IMG/VR virus record: IMGVR_UViG_3300042146_000011
Location: 1 to 38,480 of that record
Strand: one strand, 5' to 3'
From: a virus
DNA: 38,480 nt
The position numbers were made by a program, and so were the translations under genes. The notes under the pieces are model-generated. The model had not been told where the DNA came from and made no database searches. It saw nothing but the letters and a program-made list of their open reading frames with translations. Shown here piece by piece: positions 1 to 8,357 of the stretch (positions within the stretch are counted from its first letter, which is position 1; every line of letters begins with the position of its first letter).

Positions 1-1311
1 GTACATGTCTTGGGCGTAGACAAATTTCATCTTCGCTTCAATTGCTGGCCACTCTGTATCGGTGATGATCTTAGTGAGGATCAAGTCGGTACGCAGAATG
101 TCGCGGAACATCATGTTGAAGCGCTTGCGCACTTTCGAAACGAACTTCGAGAACTTCAGTTCATCGCGGTTGATCTGAGTATCTTGGCTACCGAACGACA
201 TTTGCGAATCGTTGTCGAGACGTGAAGTCGGTACGTTCAAGGCCTTATAGAGACGCTTGAGGAAATACAGGATATCGTCGATCTCGCCCAGCGATTGGCC
301 ACCTGGCAGGGTCGACACTTCAGTACCTTTACCGCTTGAAGTACGTGGCAGCCAGTAGTCTTCCTGCATAGTTGTCAGGTGACGTTGGTCTTTGAAGTTA
401 CCTGCTTCCGGATCGTAGGTCATACGATTACGGAAAGAGTTCTTCAGGTTGTTCAGATATTGCTCAGCCTTGCTCTTCGGCAGGTTACCCACGTCGATAT
501 AGAACACACGACGTTCAGGCGCACGCGAGATACGGTAGATTACAAGCGCGTTCTCCATCATGCGAAGCTGGTTCGCGGGCTTGATAGCTTTGTGTAGCCA
601 ACTGATCGCGTAGCCCGTCTTAGGGTCTGTCAGGCCCGATGTGACGTATGTCAGCGACTCGGCGGACAGTTGCAATGCTTCTTTGTACTGACGGTTGTTG
701 GTACCCGACTGGCTCTTCGACGTTTCGCGCTCATCGGCCTTTTCGTCATAGAGGTAGTACTCTTCGACACCATCAATCGTTTTCAATTCTTGGTTGTACT
801 GGATGTTGCGAACCTTTGTTACAAACGCTGGGTTCAACTCAACGACGTTGATGATCCCACGCTTAAGGTTTTTGCTGTCAACAACTTTCTGATACGCAAG
901 ACGACCATCGACATAGAAATTATATGCACGCTGGTGAATGGTATCCCGAAGATTCATGAGGGTTGCAATCTTCTCATATGACGCGTGAATCTTTTCTTTG
1001 ATGTTTTCCGACAATTCAACTTCGGACAGGTCAAGCTCAACTGGATCTTCATCTTCACCGAACGTTACCATCTCGTTGATGATATCCTGAACGGCATAGT
1101 CGACTTCGTTGAAGTTCGCAGTTTCGCGGTATTTGTGCAGCAACTCAGCTTGCGAGTTAGCCGCCCAATCGAAGTTCATCAAGAATCCGTTCACAGGACT
1201 TTCGACGGTCAGGGCGCCATCAGAAAAATCAACAGCAACCTGGTTCGACAACGTCTGCTGTGGCAGCTCATCTGAAAGTTTCTGTTTGCGTAGAAAATCG
1301 AACATTCGCAT
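1..1311 (-). CDS. 20: Portal protein gp20 (3' end cut by window edge)
   Basis: The portal vertex dodecamer forms the DNA channel of the head and docks terminase and neck. I translated 437 codons from ATG at 1311 to the window edge with no stop; T4 gp20 is about 524 residues, so the C-terminus is missing. The central part carries the T4 portal signature: a block with APERRVFYIDVGNLP, then LPGGQSLGEIDDILYFLKRL and LNVPTSRLDN. The start at 1311 has AGGA 11 nt upstream; a second ATG at 1305 is less well spaced. It follows the tail-tube gene and has its own late promoter at 1370-1377 and a hairpin leader. Confidence 0.93.
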   Translation of the reverse strand, partial: MRMFDFLRKQKLSDELPQQTLSNQVAVDFSDGALTVESPVNGFLMNFDWAANSQAELLHKYRETANFNEVDYAVQDIINEMVTFGEDEDPVELDLSEVELSENIKEKIHASYEKIATLMNLRDTIHQRAYNFYVDGRLAYQKVVDSKNLKRGIINVVELNPAFVTKVRNIQYNQELKTIDGVEEYYLYDEKADERETSKSQSGTNNRQYKEALQLSAESLTYVTSGLTDPKTGYAISWLHKAIKPANQLRMMENALVIYRISRAPERRVFYIDVGNLPKSKAEQYLNNLKNSFRNRMTYDPEAGNFKDQRHLTTMQEDYWLPRTSSGKGTEVSTLPGGQSLGEIDDILYFLKRLYKALNVPTSRLDNDSQMSFGSQDTQINRDELKFSKFVSKVRKRFNMMFRDILRTDLILTKIITDTEWPAIEAKMKFVYAQDMY

Positions 1312-1334
1312 AAGTGATAAAGTCCTAACTATAG

Positions 1335-1370
1335 AGTTTGACTAGAGCGATACAACACTCTAGTCAAACT
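1335..1370. repeat. 13-bp perfect inverted repeat in the gp20 leader
   Basis: AGTTTGACTAGAG at 1335-1347 and its exact reverse complement CTCTAGTCAAACT at 1358-1370 flank a 10-nt loop. On the minus strand it lies immediately after the late -10 box and ends about 23 nt before the portal start codon. No U-tract follows, so a terminator is unlikely. A leader hairpin affecting stability or translation is one reading; a protein site is another. Confidence 0.7.
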
Positions 1371-1377
1371 ATTTAGT
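1370..1377 (-). promoter_or_regulatory. T4-type late promoter for gp20
   Basis: Minus-strand ACTAAATA, followed by G, matches the T4 late -10 consensus TATAAATA at six of eight positions. It lies 59 nt upstream of the portal start, in the gap after gp19. Confidence 0.6.
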
Positions 1378-1385
1378 TTACTTGG

Positions 1386-1910
1386 TTAGGAGTTGTTGCC
1401 GTTGCCGATGTCAGAGAAGGCAAAGGTCACGGAGAACAGTTCCAGTTGGTCGTTGCTGTCTTGAGCAACTTCGATTGGCGCTACAACACTCGGCCATGCC
1501 AGCATCAAGGTATACTCTTTGATCCGGTTGTCGTTGTTGTCCAGTTGATACACGGTCACAGTGGACATGTAGTCATCAGGAACAGTTGAACCAGTGTTCG
1601 AGTTATAGCCGTTGATGAAGTTGTGCCACCGCTCAAACGAGTTACGAATATCGAAGTCGGTATCGTTGACGAAAGTGACTTCCCATTCATCGTAAGTCCG
1701 ATCGCCTGCAAGCTTCAGAATACGACCACGAAACGGTTGTTCAATCACACCAAGCGTAGAGCCTGGCAGTTGGGTAGATGAACACAGGAATGCAGTCTTG
1801 CGGATTGCATCGTTAGTACCAGCGAACGCCGGGAAAGCCACAAGCACTTCAAACCGGTTAGCGCGTGCGCCACCGCCTTTCAGAGCGCTCTTGAACTTGG
1901 AAATTGACAT
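1386..1910 (-). CDS. 19: Tail tube protein gp19
   Basis: Major tail tube subunit, 174 residues (T4 gp19 has 163). It stacks as hexamers inside the sheath to form the DNA conduit. The N-terminus (KSALKGGGARANRFEVLVAF) is the usual T4-like tube start, in which a short helix leads into the first beta strand. The same pattern recurs in gp54 at 37426, its baseplate paralogue. The position between sheath (gp18) and portal (gp20) matches T4. The start at 1910 has GAGGT 8 nt upstream. A late promoter overlaps the end of gp18, and the leader holds an 8-bp hairpin. Confidence 0.93.
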   Translation of the reverse strand: MSISKFKSALKGGGARANRFEVLVAFPAFAGTNDAIRKTAFLCSSTQLPGSTLGVIEQPFRGRILKLAGDRTYDEWEVTFVNDTDFDIRNSFERWHNFINGYNSNTGSTVPDDYMSTVTVYQLDNNDNRIKEYTLMLAWPSVVAPIEVAQDSNDQLELFSVTFAFSDIGNGNNS

Positions 1911-1945
1911 ACTTACACACCTCGAGAATTCATCAAGAAACTAAG

Positions 1946-1973
1946 TGCTGTGGCAACTTTAATTACCACAGCA
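1946..1973. repeat. 8-bp inverted repeat in the gp19 leader
   Basis: TGCTGTGG (1946-1953) and CCACAGCA (1966-1973) are perfect complements around a 12-nt loop. On the minus strand the stem begins about 10 nt after the late -10 box, so it should sit close to the 5' end of gp19 mRNA, comparable to the gp20 leader. Confidence 0.5.
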
Positions 1974-1983
1974 ACAGTTCTGT

Positions 1984-1991
1984 TATTTATA
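1984..1991 (-). promoter_or_regulatory. T4-type late promoter for gp19
   Basis: Exact TATAAATA on the minus strand. The TAA inside it is also the stop codon of the sheath gene (1987-1989). It lies 73 nt upstream of the gp19 start. Confidence 0.75.
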
Positions 1992-3591
1992 CTGCGCCTT
2001 CGATTTCTTCGAACGCGACACCAGTGGCAACCGCGATGAAGTTCAGACGAATGACGTTGATCGAACGCGCTGGTTTCACGTAGATATCACCAACGAATTC
2101 GTTTGCATCAATCACTTGAGGCGTGTTGTTCGAGCTATCGCAAATTACTTTGCGGCTGTAGATACCACGACGTGCCTGAATGTCGCCCAGGTATTGATCA
2201 GTCGAGTTACGGAACAGCGCTTGAGTGATGAAGTCGTTCAGTTCGAACAGTTGGTAACGAGCAGAACGCGAGATTGCTTTCTTGATCACGATGAACAGAG
2301 TCCGAACGTTGATACGGCTGAAAGCAGATGGAGCGCGCAATGCAGTCTTGTCACCGAACAGAACAGTACCTTCGCCTTTGAAGGAGACGATGCTGTTGAT
2401 CGACATCGGATACAGAACGTCACGTTGAGTTTGGTTAGAACTCCAAGCAAGCTTGATAACGTTTTTCAACACGCCGCGGTTGAGACCTGCAGGGCTGAAC
2501 CAAGGTTCGTTCTGAACGAATACACGAGCATGCAGACCAGCAGCATCCGAGTCACAAGGGATCCAGATATTCTTGTCGTTATACTTGTCGTTGACCAGCT
2601 TCCAGTTGTCCACGTTGAACGCGTAGCTAGTAGGCTTGTTCAGAGTGGTACCGAAGTACTCGACCAGGTTATCAACGCGGTCAAGGGTGTTGTAGACAGC
2701 TTCCAGGGGCGGTGCGTTAAACGCGACAGCATCCAGACGACTATCCATAACATCGATTGCACGAACAACGCCTTCAATCGGGTTGAATGCAGTAAACACA
2801 CGCACGATTTCAACCAGGTCGTTGTTAGCGAACAGGTCCCAACCAGATACGAAGTCACCGTTAGCCGCAACGTTATCGTCAACACCACTTTTCAGGAGAG
2901 CTTCATACTTACCTGTAGTGAACACGACTTTAGCAACGTCACCCAACAGGATGTATTTCGACTGAGCCTTCAGAACTTCACCGAGCGATGCCGAAGTACC
3001 GTCGCTTTTCTTCTGACCAGTAGCCAGAGTCATCAGTTCATAACGTTCAAGAATAGTGCCAGCGTTACCAGAAATGGAACCGCTTACGTCAACCACGACC
3101 ACGTTGAAAGTGGTAGCGTCAGTAGGCGCGTATTCGAATTCGTTTTTGTATGCCCAAGCAGCGTAGCCAACAGAGTTCGCAATGGAGATCTTGACACCGT
3201 TTACCATGTCACCAGGGTAACGACCGATGAAGCTAATACCATCAAGCTCAATCGAATCATAGTGATCAGTGTTACGCACCAGCGGAGCGAGTACGGCGAT
3301 ATCAGTGTCGTCTGTGATAGCGTTCTTTGCAGCAGTACCAACAACACGTACGGTTGCCAGAGGCACGCTGTACAGCATATAGTTGGCTGCGGCATGGAAG
3401 AATGGGCTAGTTGCAGCATCAGGTTGACCGAAACGCTGTAGCAGTTCAGCTTCGTTGGTTGTGAGTTCTACGATTTCATCAACCGGGCCCCAACGGAACA
3501 TACCAACGTAGCCAGTTGCGTTCGAGGTAATGCTTTGGGTGTTGTAAGTAAGATCGATTTCCTTACTGTACACACCAGGAGAGTTCGCCAT
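1987..3591 (-). CDS. 18: Contractile tail sheath protein gp18
   Basis: Sheath subunit that contracts around the tube during injection; 534 residues against 659 in T4, so protruding domains are probably reduced. The N-terminus (MANSPGVYSKEIDLTYNTQS, then TGYVGMFRWGPVDE) and a TEAELLQRFGQP-like block are typical of the sheath family. The C-terminal part (IDANEFVGDIYVKPARSIN, then LNFIAVATGVAFEE) matches the conserved sheath lock region. SD GAGG lies 8 nt before ATG. It sits between terminase and tube genes, as in T4, and is read from a late promoter at 3631. Confidence 0.96.
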   Translation of the reverse strand: MANSPGVYSKEIDLTYNTQSITSNATGYVGMFRWGPVDEIVELTTNEAELLQRFGQPDAATSPFFHAAANYMLYSVPLATVRVVGTAAKNAITDDTDIAVLAPLVRNTDHYDSIELDGISFIGRYPGDMVNGVKISIANSVGYAAWAYKNEFEYAPTDATTFNVVVVDVSGSISGNAGTILERYELMTLATGQKKSDGTSASLGEVLKAQSKYILLGDVAKVVFTTGKYEALLKSGVDDNVAANGDFVSGWDLFANNDLVEIVRVFTAFNPIEGVVRAIDVMDSRLDAVAFNAPPLEAVYNTLDRVDNLVEYFGTTLNKPTSYAFNVDNWKLVNDKYNDKNIWIPCDSDAAGLHARVFVQNEPWFSPAGLNRGVLKNVIKLAWSSNQTQRDVLYPMSINSIVSFKGEGTVLFGDKTALRAPSAFSRINVRTLFIVIKKAISRSARYQLFELNDFITQALFRNSTDQYLGDIQARRGIYSRKVICDSSNNTPQVIDANEFVGDIYVKPARSINVIRLNFIAVATGVAFEEIEGAV

Positions 3592-3630
3592 ATGTAGTGC
3601 CTCTTATATGTTTAATGGGAATATAGAATC

Positions 3631-3638
3631 TATTTATC
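3631..3638 (-). promoter_or_regulatory. T4-type late promoter for gp18
   Basis: GATAAATA on the minus strand, followed by G, 39 nt before the sheath start, in the gap between gp17 and gp18. Confidence 0.65.
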
Positions 3639-3657
3639 GAACGTGGTTATCTAATAC

Positions 3658-5364
3658 CTAGAACACACCGAATGGTCGCGCCTCAGGAATGCCTGTGAAC
3701 TCTTCGAAACCGTTTGCAATGATGCCGAACGGTAACAGAGACTCCATCAAGTCTTCCTCAAGTATGCCGCGCACGTTTTTCCGTACGTCTTTGTCTGTCA
3801 AATCAATGAAGTACTGTTGCACGGTTGCCCATGCAAACAGCACACAGCACATCACAAGGTCATCATGTGCCCCTGAGTCGGCCTCATACGACTTACCTTT
3901 AGGGACGAATGTACCGAACTCATCAATCATTTCCTCATCGCTGAGTTCGAGTCGGCCAGTTTCAATCATCGTCTTGACACTTGAGCAGCCAATTGACTTG
4001 ACTTGCGTAGTGGTCCTAACGCCGATACGGGCATCGTTTTTGAAGCCGATTGTCTGCAAACTCTTTTCCGAGTAGCACATCAGCAAGTTTTCATACTCAA
4101 ATTCGTAATAGAGAATGTTGGCAACTTGTTCACCGATGTCGTTAATCTCAACTAGGACATAAGCACCGTTGTACTTGTCAGCAACCGTCTTGATCACTTG
4201 CGGATAGATCATCGGTGATATCGTGTTATTCTTGTAAGTCGCCACGACCTTATACGGTACCTGAGTGACATCAAACACCACAAATGCCGAGAAGTCACCA
4301 CCCACACCACGTGACGTGTCGACTGTGACGAAGTATTCGTGGCCGTTGATCGGATGCGCGTAGACCTTCAAGTCACCAAACGTGTCAATCGGCTTGTTGA
4401 TCACCAGTTGTGCAAGTGTGTCTGCACTCAGCAAGCTGTTCTGGCTACCACGGAAGATAATGCCGTGTTCTTGGTTAAATTGCTCGGCGGAGGTGTTAGC
4501 GATCTGTTCAGCTTTCCATGCAGCATCGCGACCTGGTACAAGATACCAAGGCACTTCCATACGCTTGAACTGGTTGATGCCGTTGACTGACTCTTGCCAC
4601 AACTTGTGAAACAGCCCACGCGCACCGTTAGGGGTCGACGTGATGATAATGCGCGACTCTTTACCCGATGAGATTACAGGGTAGGTTGATTCATAGAACT
4701 CCATGTCACGCGGAATGAACGCGCCTTCGTCGATGTACACCAACGAGATAGAACGACCACGAATAGAGCTAGACGTCGAAGCACCACAGAACAGCTCAGA
4801 GCGGTTGCCAAACTTCATCGAACCTTTGTTGTATGTCGTCACACCTTGCTTGAGGAAGTTCGGTAGACTTTCATACGACATCTGGATCCGTGACAGAATC
4901 TCCCGCGCTTGAGCAGCTTTGTTCGCCAGAATCGCAATCGTCTTCGACGGCGTAAAGGTCGCGAAGTGTAGCAAGTAGGTCGCAGTCGTCTGGGTTTTAC
5001 CCGTCTGCCGTGCCTGCATCGAGATAACAAATCGATGCTTCTGGTACAGTTCTAGCAACTCTTCTTGGAATTGATAGAGGTTGAACGGAATGATACCATC
5101 ATCGATGGAGATGATCTTGACGTACTTGCGCGCAAAGTACACAACATCCCGCATACACTTGATGTACTCAAGTTTCTGGAGATCCGAGTATTCGAATACA
5201 GGCGCGCCCGCTCTCAGGATGATCTGATTGTTTTTGTAGTAATGTTCCTTGTCGGCGAACACATCTGGCACATAAAGGCTGTAAGTGTTCTTACTCAAGA
5301 ACTTCTTAACGAGTGCAGTGTTATTCGTTATGAAGTCGACAAGATCAAATGGATAATCGGACAT
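3658..5364 (-). CDS. 17: Terminase large subunit gp17 (ATPase and nuclease)
   Basis: DNA packaging motor, 568 residues (T4: 610). The N-terminal ATPase shows Walker A QARQTGKT (117-124), Walker B LVYIDEG (208-214) and coupling motif TSTPNG (242-247). The C-terminal RNase-H-like nuclease shows FVTVDTSRG with D349, a second acid in GGDFSAF (D357) and a distal SGAHDDLV motif. It would bind the portal, cut concatemers and translocate DNA. SD AAGGA overlaps the gp16 stop region, and the two terminase genes are 11 nt apart, suggesting coupled translation. Confidence 0.97.
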   Translation of the reverse strand: MSDYPFDLVDFITNNTALVKKFLSKNTYSLYVPDVFADKEHYYKNNQIILRAGAPVFEYSDLQKLEYIKCMRDVVYFARKYVKIISIDDGIIPFNLYQFQEELLELYQKHRFVISMQARQTGKTQTTATYLLHFATFTPSKTIAILANKAAQAREILSRIQMSYESLPNFLKQGVTTYNKGSMKFGNRSELFCGASTSSSIRGRSISLVYIDEGAFIPRDMEFYESTYPVISSGKESRIIITSTPNGARGLFHKLWQESVNGINQFKRMEVPWYLVPGRDAAWKAEQIANTSAEQFNQEHGIIFRGSQNSLLSADTLAQLVINKPIDTFGDLKVYAHPINGHEYFVTVDTSRGVGGDFSAFVVFDVTQVPYKVVATYKNNTISPMIYPQVIKTVADKYNGAYVLVEINDIGEQVANILYYEFEYENLLMCYSEKSLQTIGFKNDARIGVRTTTQVKSIGCSSVKTMIETGRLELSDEEMIDEFGTFVPKGKSYEADSGAHDDLVMCCVLFAWATVQQYFIDLTDKDVRKNVRGILEEDLMESLLPFGIIANGFEEFTGIPEARPFGVF

Positions 5365-5375
5365 ATCCCTATTCC

Positions 5376-5861
5376 TTATAGTTCATCAAGCAGGGCATTG
5401 ATATCCTTAATGCCGTTTTCAGTCACGCCATTGTTGTTGACTTGGATATTCACTTGCTTGGCAATAGTTTGCTTGCCCCCTGATGAGGACAGCGGCTTTT
5501 GTAAATCAAGAAGGTCTTTGGTCATTCCCGAAATGTTGTTCATGATCGATGCAACGACTTCGAACGCTCGTGGATGCTCAGACTCACGCGCAACGATTGA
5601 AGCCCCTTCAAGGGCCACGATCCCACGATTAATCAGACCGTATAGAATCTTGCGACTGAACGTGTAGTCGTCGAGCAAGTCAGGTGGCAGGGCTTCTGAC
5701 GGTTCCATCTTCGTAGGGACGTCGTCGTACTCAACCACAGTAGGCAGGTTAGAGTGGCTTGTCTCATCGTCAAGCGCGTCGAGCGCTTTGGATACATCGT
5801 TTTCAGCACCGACGATTTGATTAAGCCGCTCCTCGAAACGGGTAGTCTGGCGATCATTCAT
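5376..5861 (-). CDS. 16: Terminase small subunit gp16
   Basis: Recognises DNA and regulates gp17; 161 residues from ATG at 5861 (T4 gp16: 164). The core LPPDLLDDYTFSRKILYGLI followed by a helical block with ESEHPRAFEVVASIMNNISG matches the coiled oligomerisation region of T4 gp16. An in-frame ATG at 5879 would add six residues and overlap gp15, but the 5861 start has GAGG 9 nt upstream and begins next to the gp15 stop codon, so I prefer it. Its position directly upstream of gp17 supports the call. Confidence 0.92.
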   Translation of the reverse strand: MNDRQTTRFEERLNQIVGAENDVSKALDALDDETSHSNLPTVVEYDDVPTKMEPSEALPPDLLDDYTFSRKILYGLINRGIVALEGASIVARESEHPRAFEVVASIMNNISGMTKDLLDLQKPLSSSGGKQTIAKQVNIQVNNNGVTENGIKDINALLDEL

Positions 5862-5862
5862 A

Positions 5863-6552
5863 TTATGGAACCTCAACATTCGTGAGCAACAACTCGGACG
5901 TATCCAAGTCGAAGATGTTTGTAATCACTTTGGTGATGATTTTGCTAGTCGCAGTCGGCATATAAAGCCAGCCGTCAAGTGCAAAGCTGAACGAAGTTTC
6001 AAGAAACTGTTCATCATCAAATGCGCCTTCGAACATGTCCTGAATCTGCGAATCAAGCAGGGCGATGTTAATTGCCGAAGTTACATTAAGATCCTTGTTG
6101 TCTTTAACGATCACATTCAGCGACGGGTTGAACATGACAAGGATCTGTTCAACGATCTGAAGCATGTCGTCAACAGTCTTGGTCTTTGCGTTCACTTCAT
6201 ACATGAACTTGTACGGCACGCGGTTGCGCTGGCTCGAAAGCTCGGTCACTTGCGTCCTGTCGGACTGTTCAACCAACTGGTTGTATTTGCTCAACATACG
6301 ATCAGGATCGCGCTGCCAAGAGACAAGCTTGAAACTCATTCTTGGTAGAATGTTCTGATACTTCAGCGACGTCTGAATGTCAGGGTTTTGCTTTAGTCGC
6401 GCATCATACTTCTGCTGGATTGCATAGGAGATCGGCACAAGGATTATTTTGCCATCAGCGCGTTCGATCTTGATTTCGTTGAACACAGCACCAAACACCC
6501 CAGTCAATAGGGTGATGGTCTTGTTATACTTAAAACTCTCTAATGAATGCAT
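5863..6552 (-). CDS. 15: Tail sheath stabiliser / tail completion protein gp15
   Basis: Caps the tail and joins it to the neck; 229 residues (T4 gp15: 272). Regions matching T4 gp15 are the N-terminal GVFGAVFNEIKIER block, an ILVPISYA strand, QNILPRMSFKLV and VDDMLQIVEQILVMFNPSLN. It starts 4 nt after the gp14 stop with GGTGA upstream and is followed by gp16, the T4 order. The C-terminus is shorter than in T4, lacking the acidic proline-rich tail. Confidence 0.92.
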   Translation of the reverse strand: MHSLESFKYNKTITLLTGVFGAVFNEIKIERADGKIILVPISYAIQQKYDARLKQNPDIQTSLKYQNILPRMSFKLVSWQRDPDRMLSKYNQLVEQSDRTQVTELSSQRNRVPYKFMYEVNAKTKTVDDMLQIVEQILVMFNPSLNVIVKDNKDLNVTSAINIALLDSQIQDMFEGAFDDEQFLETSFSFALDGWLYMPTATSKIITKVITNIFDLDTSELLLTNVEVP

Positions 6553-6556
6553 ATGA

Positions 6557-7183
6557 TCATTTCACCGCGAATGGGTCTGCTGGATCAAAAGTCGTCTCAG
6601 GTTGGAACGTGGCCTCAATGACTTCGTTTTTACCGAATGGCTCAGTTTCAGTCGCTTGGTCGAAGTTCATCACACCTGCAATGAATTCGTTGATGTCAAC
6701 ATCACCTGCGTCAATATCTTCATGGCTCAGTTCGAACAGTTCGGCACTAATCTCATAGACCAGTTGTGCGCCTTGTTGGAAGAACGGGCTTTCGTTTTCT
6801 ACGAACTTGATTTCGAAGATCGCGTTGGTGTAAGGCATGAACAGTAAATCGCCTTCACGTGGACGCGGGAGATCTGGGAACTCTTCAGTGAAGCGTGTTC
6901 GGTTAACAATGAACTTCGCCGTGTCTTTGATAGTCAGACCAAACTTGGTCATCATCTCACCCTGACCACCCCAGCCCTGTACGTTCTCCAGGTACATCTC
7001 AATCGACTTAGTGCCAGCGAATGACGATGTAGGATCTTCACCGTACAACGCGTTGTAATTGTGGTGCGTGCGCTCCATGTATCGAATATCGACACCGCGC
7101 GCCTGAATAGCTTCAATGATCAGGTCATCGGTCAACTGTTGTTCTTCAGTCGCCGTATAGTTCGTCATGTATGGGTTGAGCAT
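6557..7183 (-). CDS. 14: Neck protein gp14
   Basis: Head-tail connector protein, 208 residues (T4 gp14: 256; cyanophage forms are similarly short). The N-terminal MLNPYMTNYT, central YMERTHHNYNALYGED and QGEMMTKFGLTIKD match the T4-like neck family; in T4 gp13 and gp14 form the neck joining the filled head to the tail. SD AAGGG lies 7 nt before ATG. It is the first gene of the minus-strand unit 14-15-16-17, behind a late promoter at 7241 and a terminator at 7265-7286. The acidic C-terminus has several DID/DVD runs. Confidence 0.9.
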   Translation of the reverse strand: MLNPYMTNYTATEEQQLTDDLIIEAIQARGVDIRYMERTHHNYNALYGEDPTSSFAGTKSIEMYLENVQGWGGQGEMMTKFGLTIKDTAKFIVNRTRFTEEFPDLPRPREGDLLFMPYTNAIFEIKFVENESPFFQQGAQLVYEISAELFELSHEDIDAGDVDINEFIAGVMNFDQATETEPFGKNEVIEATFQPETTFDPADPFAVK

Positions 7184-7240
7184 CGCAATACCCTTAAAAG
7201 ATTCTGTCTATCGCGCCCAGTCGGGTGCATTGTATAAACC

Positions 7241-7248
7241 TATTTAGT
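7241..7248 (-). promoter_or_regulatory. T4-type late promoter for the 14-15-16-17 unit
   Basis: ACTAAATA followed by GG on the minus strand, 58 nt before the gp14 start and just after a terminator that ends the upstream unit. Confidence 0.6.
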
Positions 7249-7253
7249 GATAA

Positions 7254-7286
7254 CGGTAATAAAAAACCCGACTGAGTTGTCGGGTT
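7254..7286 (-). terminator. Intrinsic terminator after the gp13/membrane protein unit
   Basis: Minus-strand stem AACCCGAC/GTCGGGTT (7265-7286) with a 6-nt loop, followed by a run of T on the minus strand (complement of A's ending near 7261). It starts 9 nt after the stop of the small membrane protein gene. Confidence 0.85.
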
Positions 7287-7294
7287 CGTTATGC

Positions 7295-7594
7295 TTATCG
7301 CAGCTTGTCCTTATCGAACAAGTATGATGTACCGTAGTAGCTGAGTAACAGCGAGATCAACGCGCCCACAATCGTGACCACGATGCTATTGAACTCTGCC
7401 ATTGTCTTTGCGGTGTCAACTGAGATGAACAAGCCGACCAGTGCGTAATACACACCAAACAGGATCAGCGAAAGAAACGAACCAACAGCCATGCGGCGCC
7501 GAATGATCCATTTGAGCTTATCCTTGTCAGCTTCAAGCTGAGCCCGAGCGCGCTCAAGTTCATCATCTATGCCGTTGTTGTTTTCGTCTATCAT
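7295..7594 (-). CDS. Small two-helix membrane protein with calcium-loop-like N-terminus, holin candidate
   Basis: 99 residues, function not recognised with certainty. Residues 3-14 (DENNNGIDDELE) fit a DxNxNGxxDxxE calcium-binding loop. A charged helix (about 15-35) follows, then hydrophobic segments at roughly 37-57 and 67-90 and a basic end (DKDKLR). Two membrane spans, small size and late expression would suit a holin-like or virion membrane protein, but no lysis gene is adjacent; the endolysin is 28 kb away. SD AAGG lies just before ATG. It is the last gene of the unit that starts at 14062 and is followed by a strong terminator. Confidence 0.65.
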   Translation of the reverse strand: MIDENNNGIDDELERARAQLEADKDKLKWIIRRRMAVGSFLSLILFGVYYALVGLFISVDTAKTMAEFNSIVVTIVGALISLLLSYYGTSYLFDKDKLR

Positions 7595-7607
7595 CTCACC
7601 TTACCCT

Positions 7608-8357
7608 TTACCCCATCATGAAGTCGACGGGCTCCTCGTATGTACTGCGTAGTTCCTCATCAAGGTCATTGATTTCAGCGGTCGCCTCGTCGAAGATTTG
7701 TTGACCATTTACTGAAACACCACCAAGCATTTGGATTTCGCCGTGCTTTTTCATGTTCTGACCAAAGTTCTGTTTGATCAGCGCAGTCGCGTAACGCTTC
7801 AACCAAGTGTCATTCCATGCACTAGGATCATCATCAGGATTGATTTTCTTGTACACATGAAAGGTCAAGACTTCACCAACTTTAGACGACTCCATACCAC
7901 GATAGATGATCAGCTTCGCCTTGTGCTTCGTAAACTCGAAACGTTCAGTCGTGTTAATCATATCGTTGACTTCTTGGAGATTGGTCATCGACATGTAGTA
8001 GTTCAGCATATCCAACGGCTGAAACGGTGACATGTTCTGCATCATGTACTGGTAGCGATAACTGAACAGACTATCAGTACCATGTTCCTTATAGATGGTC
8101 GACATCGGTACAATCTGGTCAACAGTCATGATGTCCGACGGCAACGTGATGTAACCGTTTAGGATATCGTCTTCAACCAACGTGTAGCCGATCCAAGCTT
8201 TCTCAGAACCATCATAGTGCTTACCGTTCCAAGATTGAATTGCATCGTCGATGCGATCTTGGACTTGGGAGTCGGACACGTTGATGCGAATGACTGGCTT
8301 GCCCAGCTTGCGCAGGCAATATTCAGCAAACTCGGCACGGGAGGTGATGTCTGCCAT
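7608..8357 (-). CDS. 13: Neck protein gp13
   Basis: Head completion/neck protein of the T4-like type, 249 residues (T4: 309). The N-terminus (FAEYCLRKLGKPVIRINV) and the block VQDRIDDAIQSWNGKHYDG are characteristic of cyanophage-type gp13, as is the C-terminal ALIKQNFGQNMKKHGEIQM. I chose the ATG at 8357, which overlaps the preceding stop as TAATG, over an in-frame ATG five codons upstream. In T4 gene 13 adjoins gene 14; here a small membrane gene and a terminator separate them. Confidence 0.88.
   Translation of the reverse strand: MADITSRAEFAEYCLRKLGKPVIRINVSDSQVQDRIDDAIQSWNGKHYDGSEKAWIGYTLVEDDILNGYITLPSDIMTVDQIVPMSTIYKEHGTDSLFSYRYQYMMQNMSPFQPLDMLNYYMSMTNLQEVNDMINTTERFEFTKHKAKLIIYRGMESSKVGEVLTFHVYKKINPDDDPSAWNDTWLKRYATALIKQNFGQNMKKHGEIQMLGGVSVNGQQIFDEATAEINDLDEELRSTYEEPVDFMMG

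Noticed and set aside
2116-3441. A 441-residue open frame on the plus strand opposite the tail sheath gene
   Set aside because: It lies entirely antisense to gp18, has no credible ribosome site and a composition of mirrored sheath codons. The sheath match on the other strand is unambiguous.
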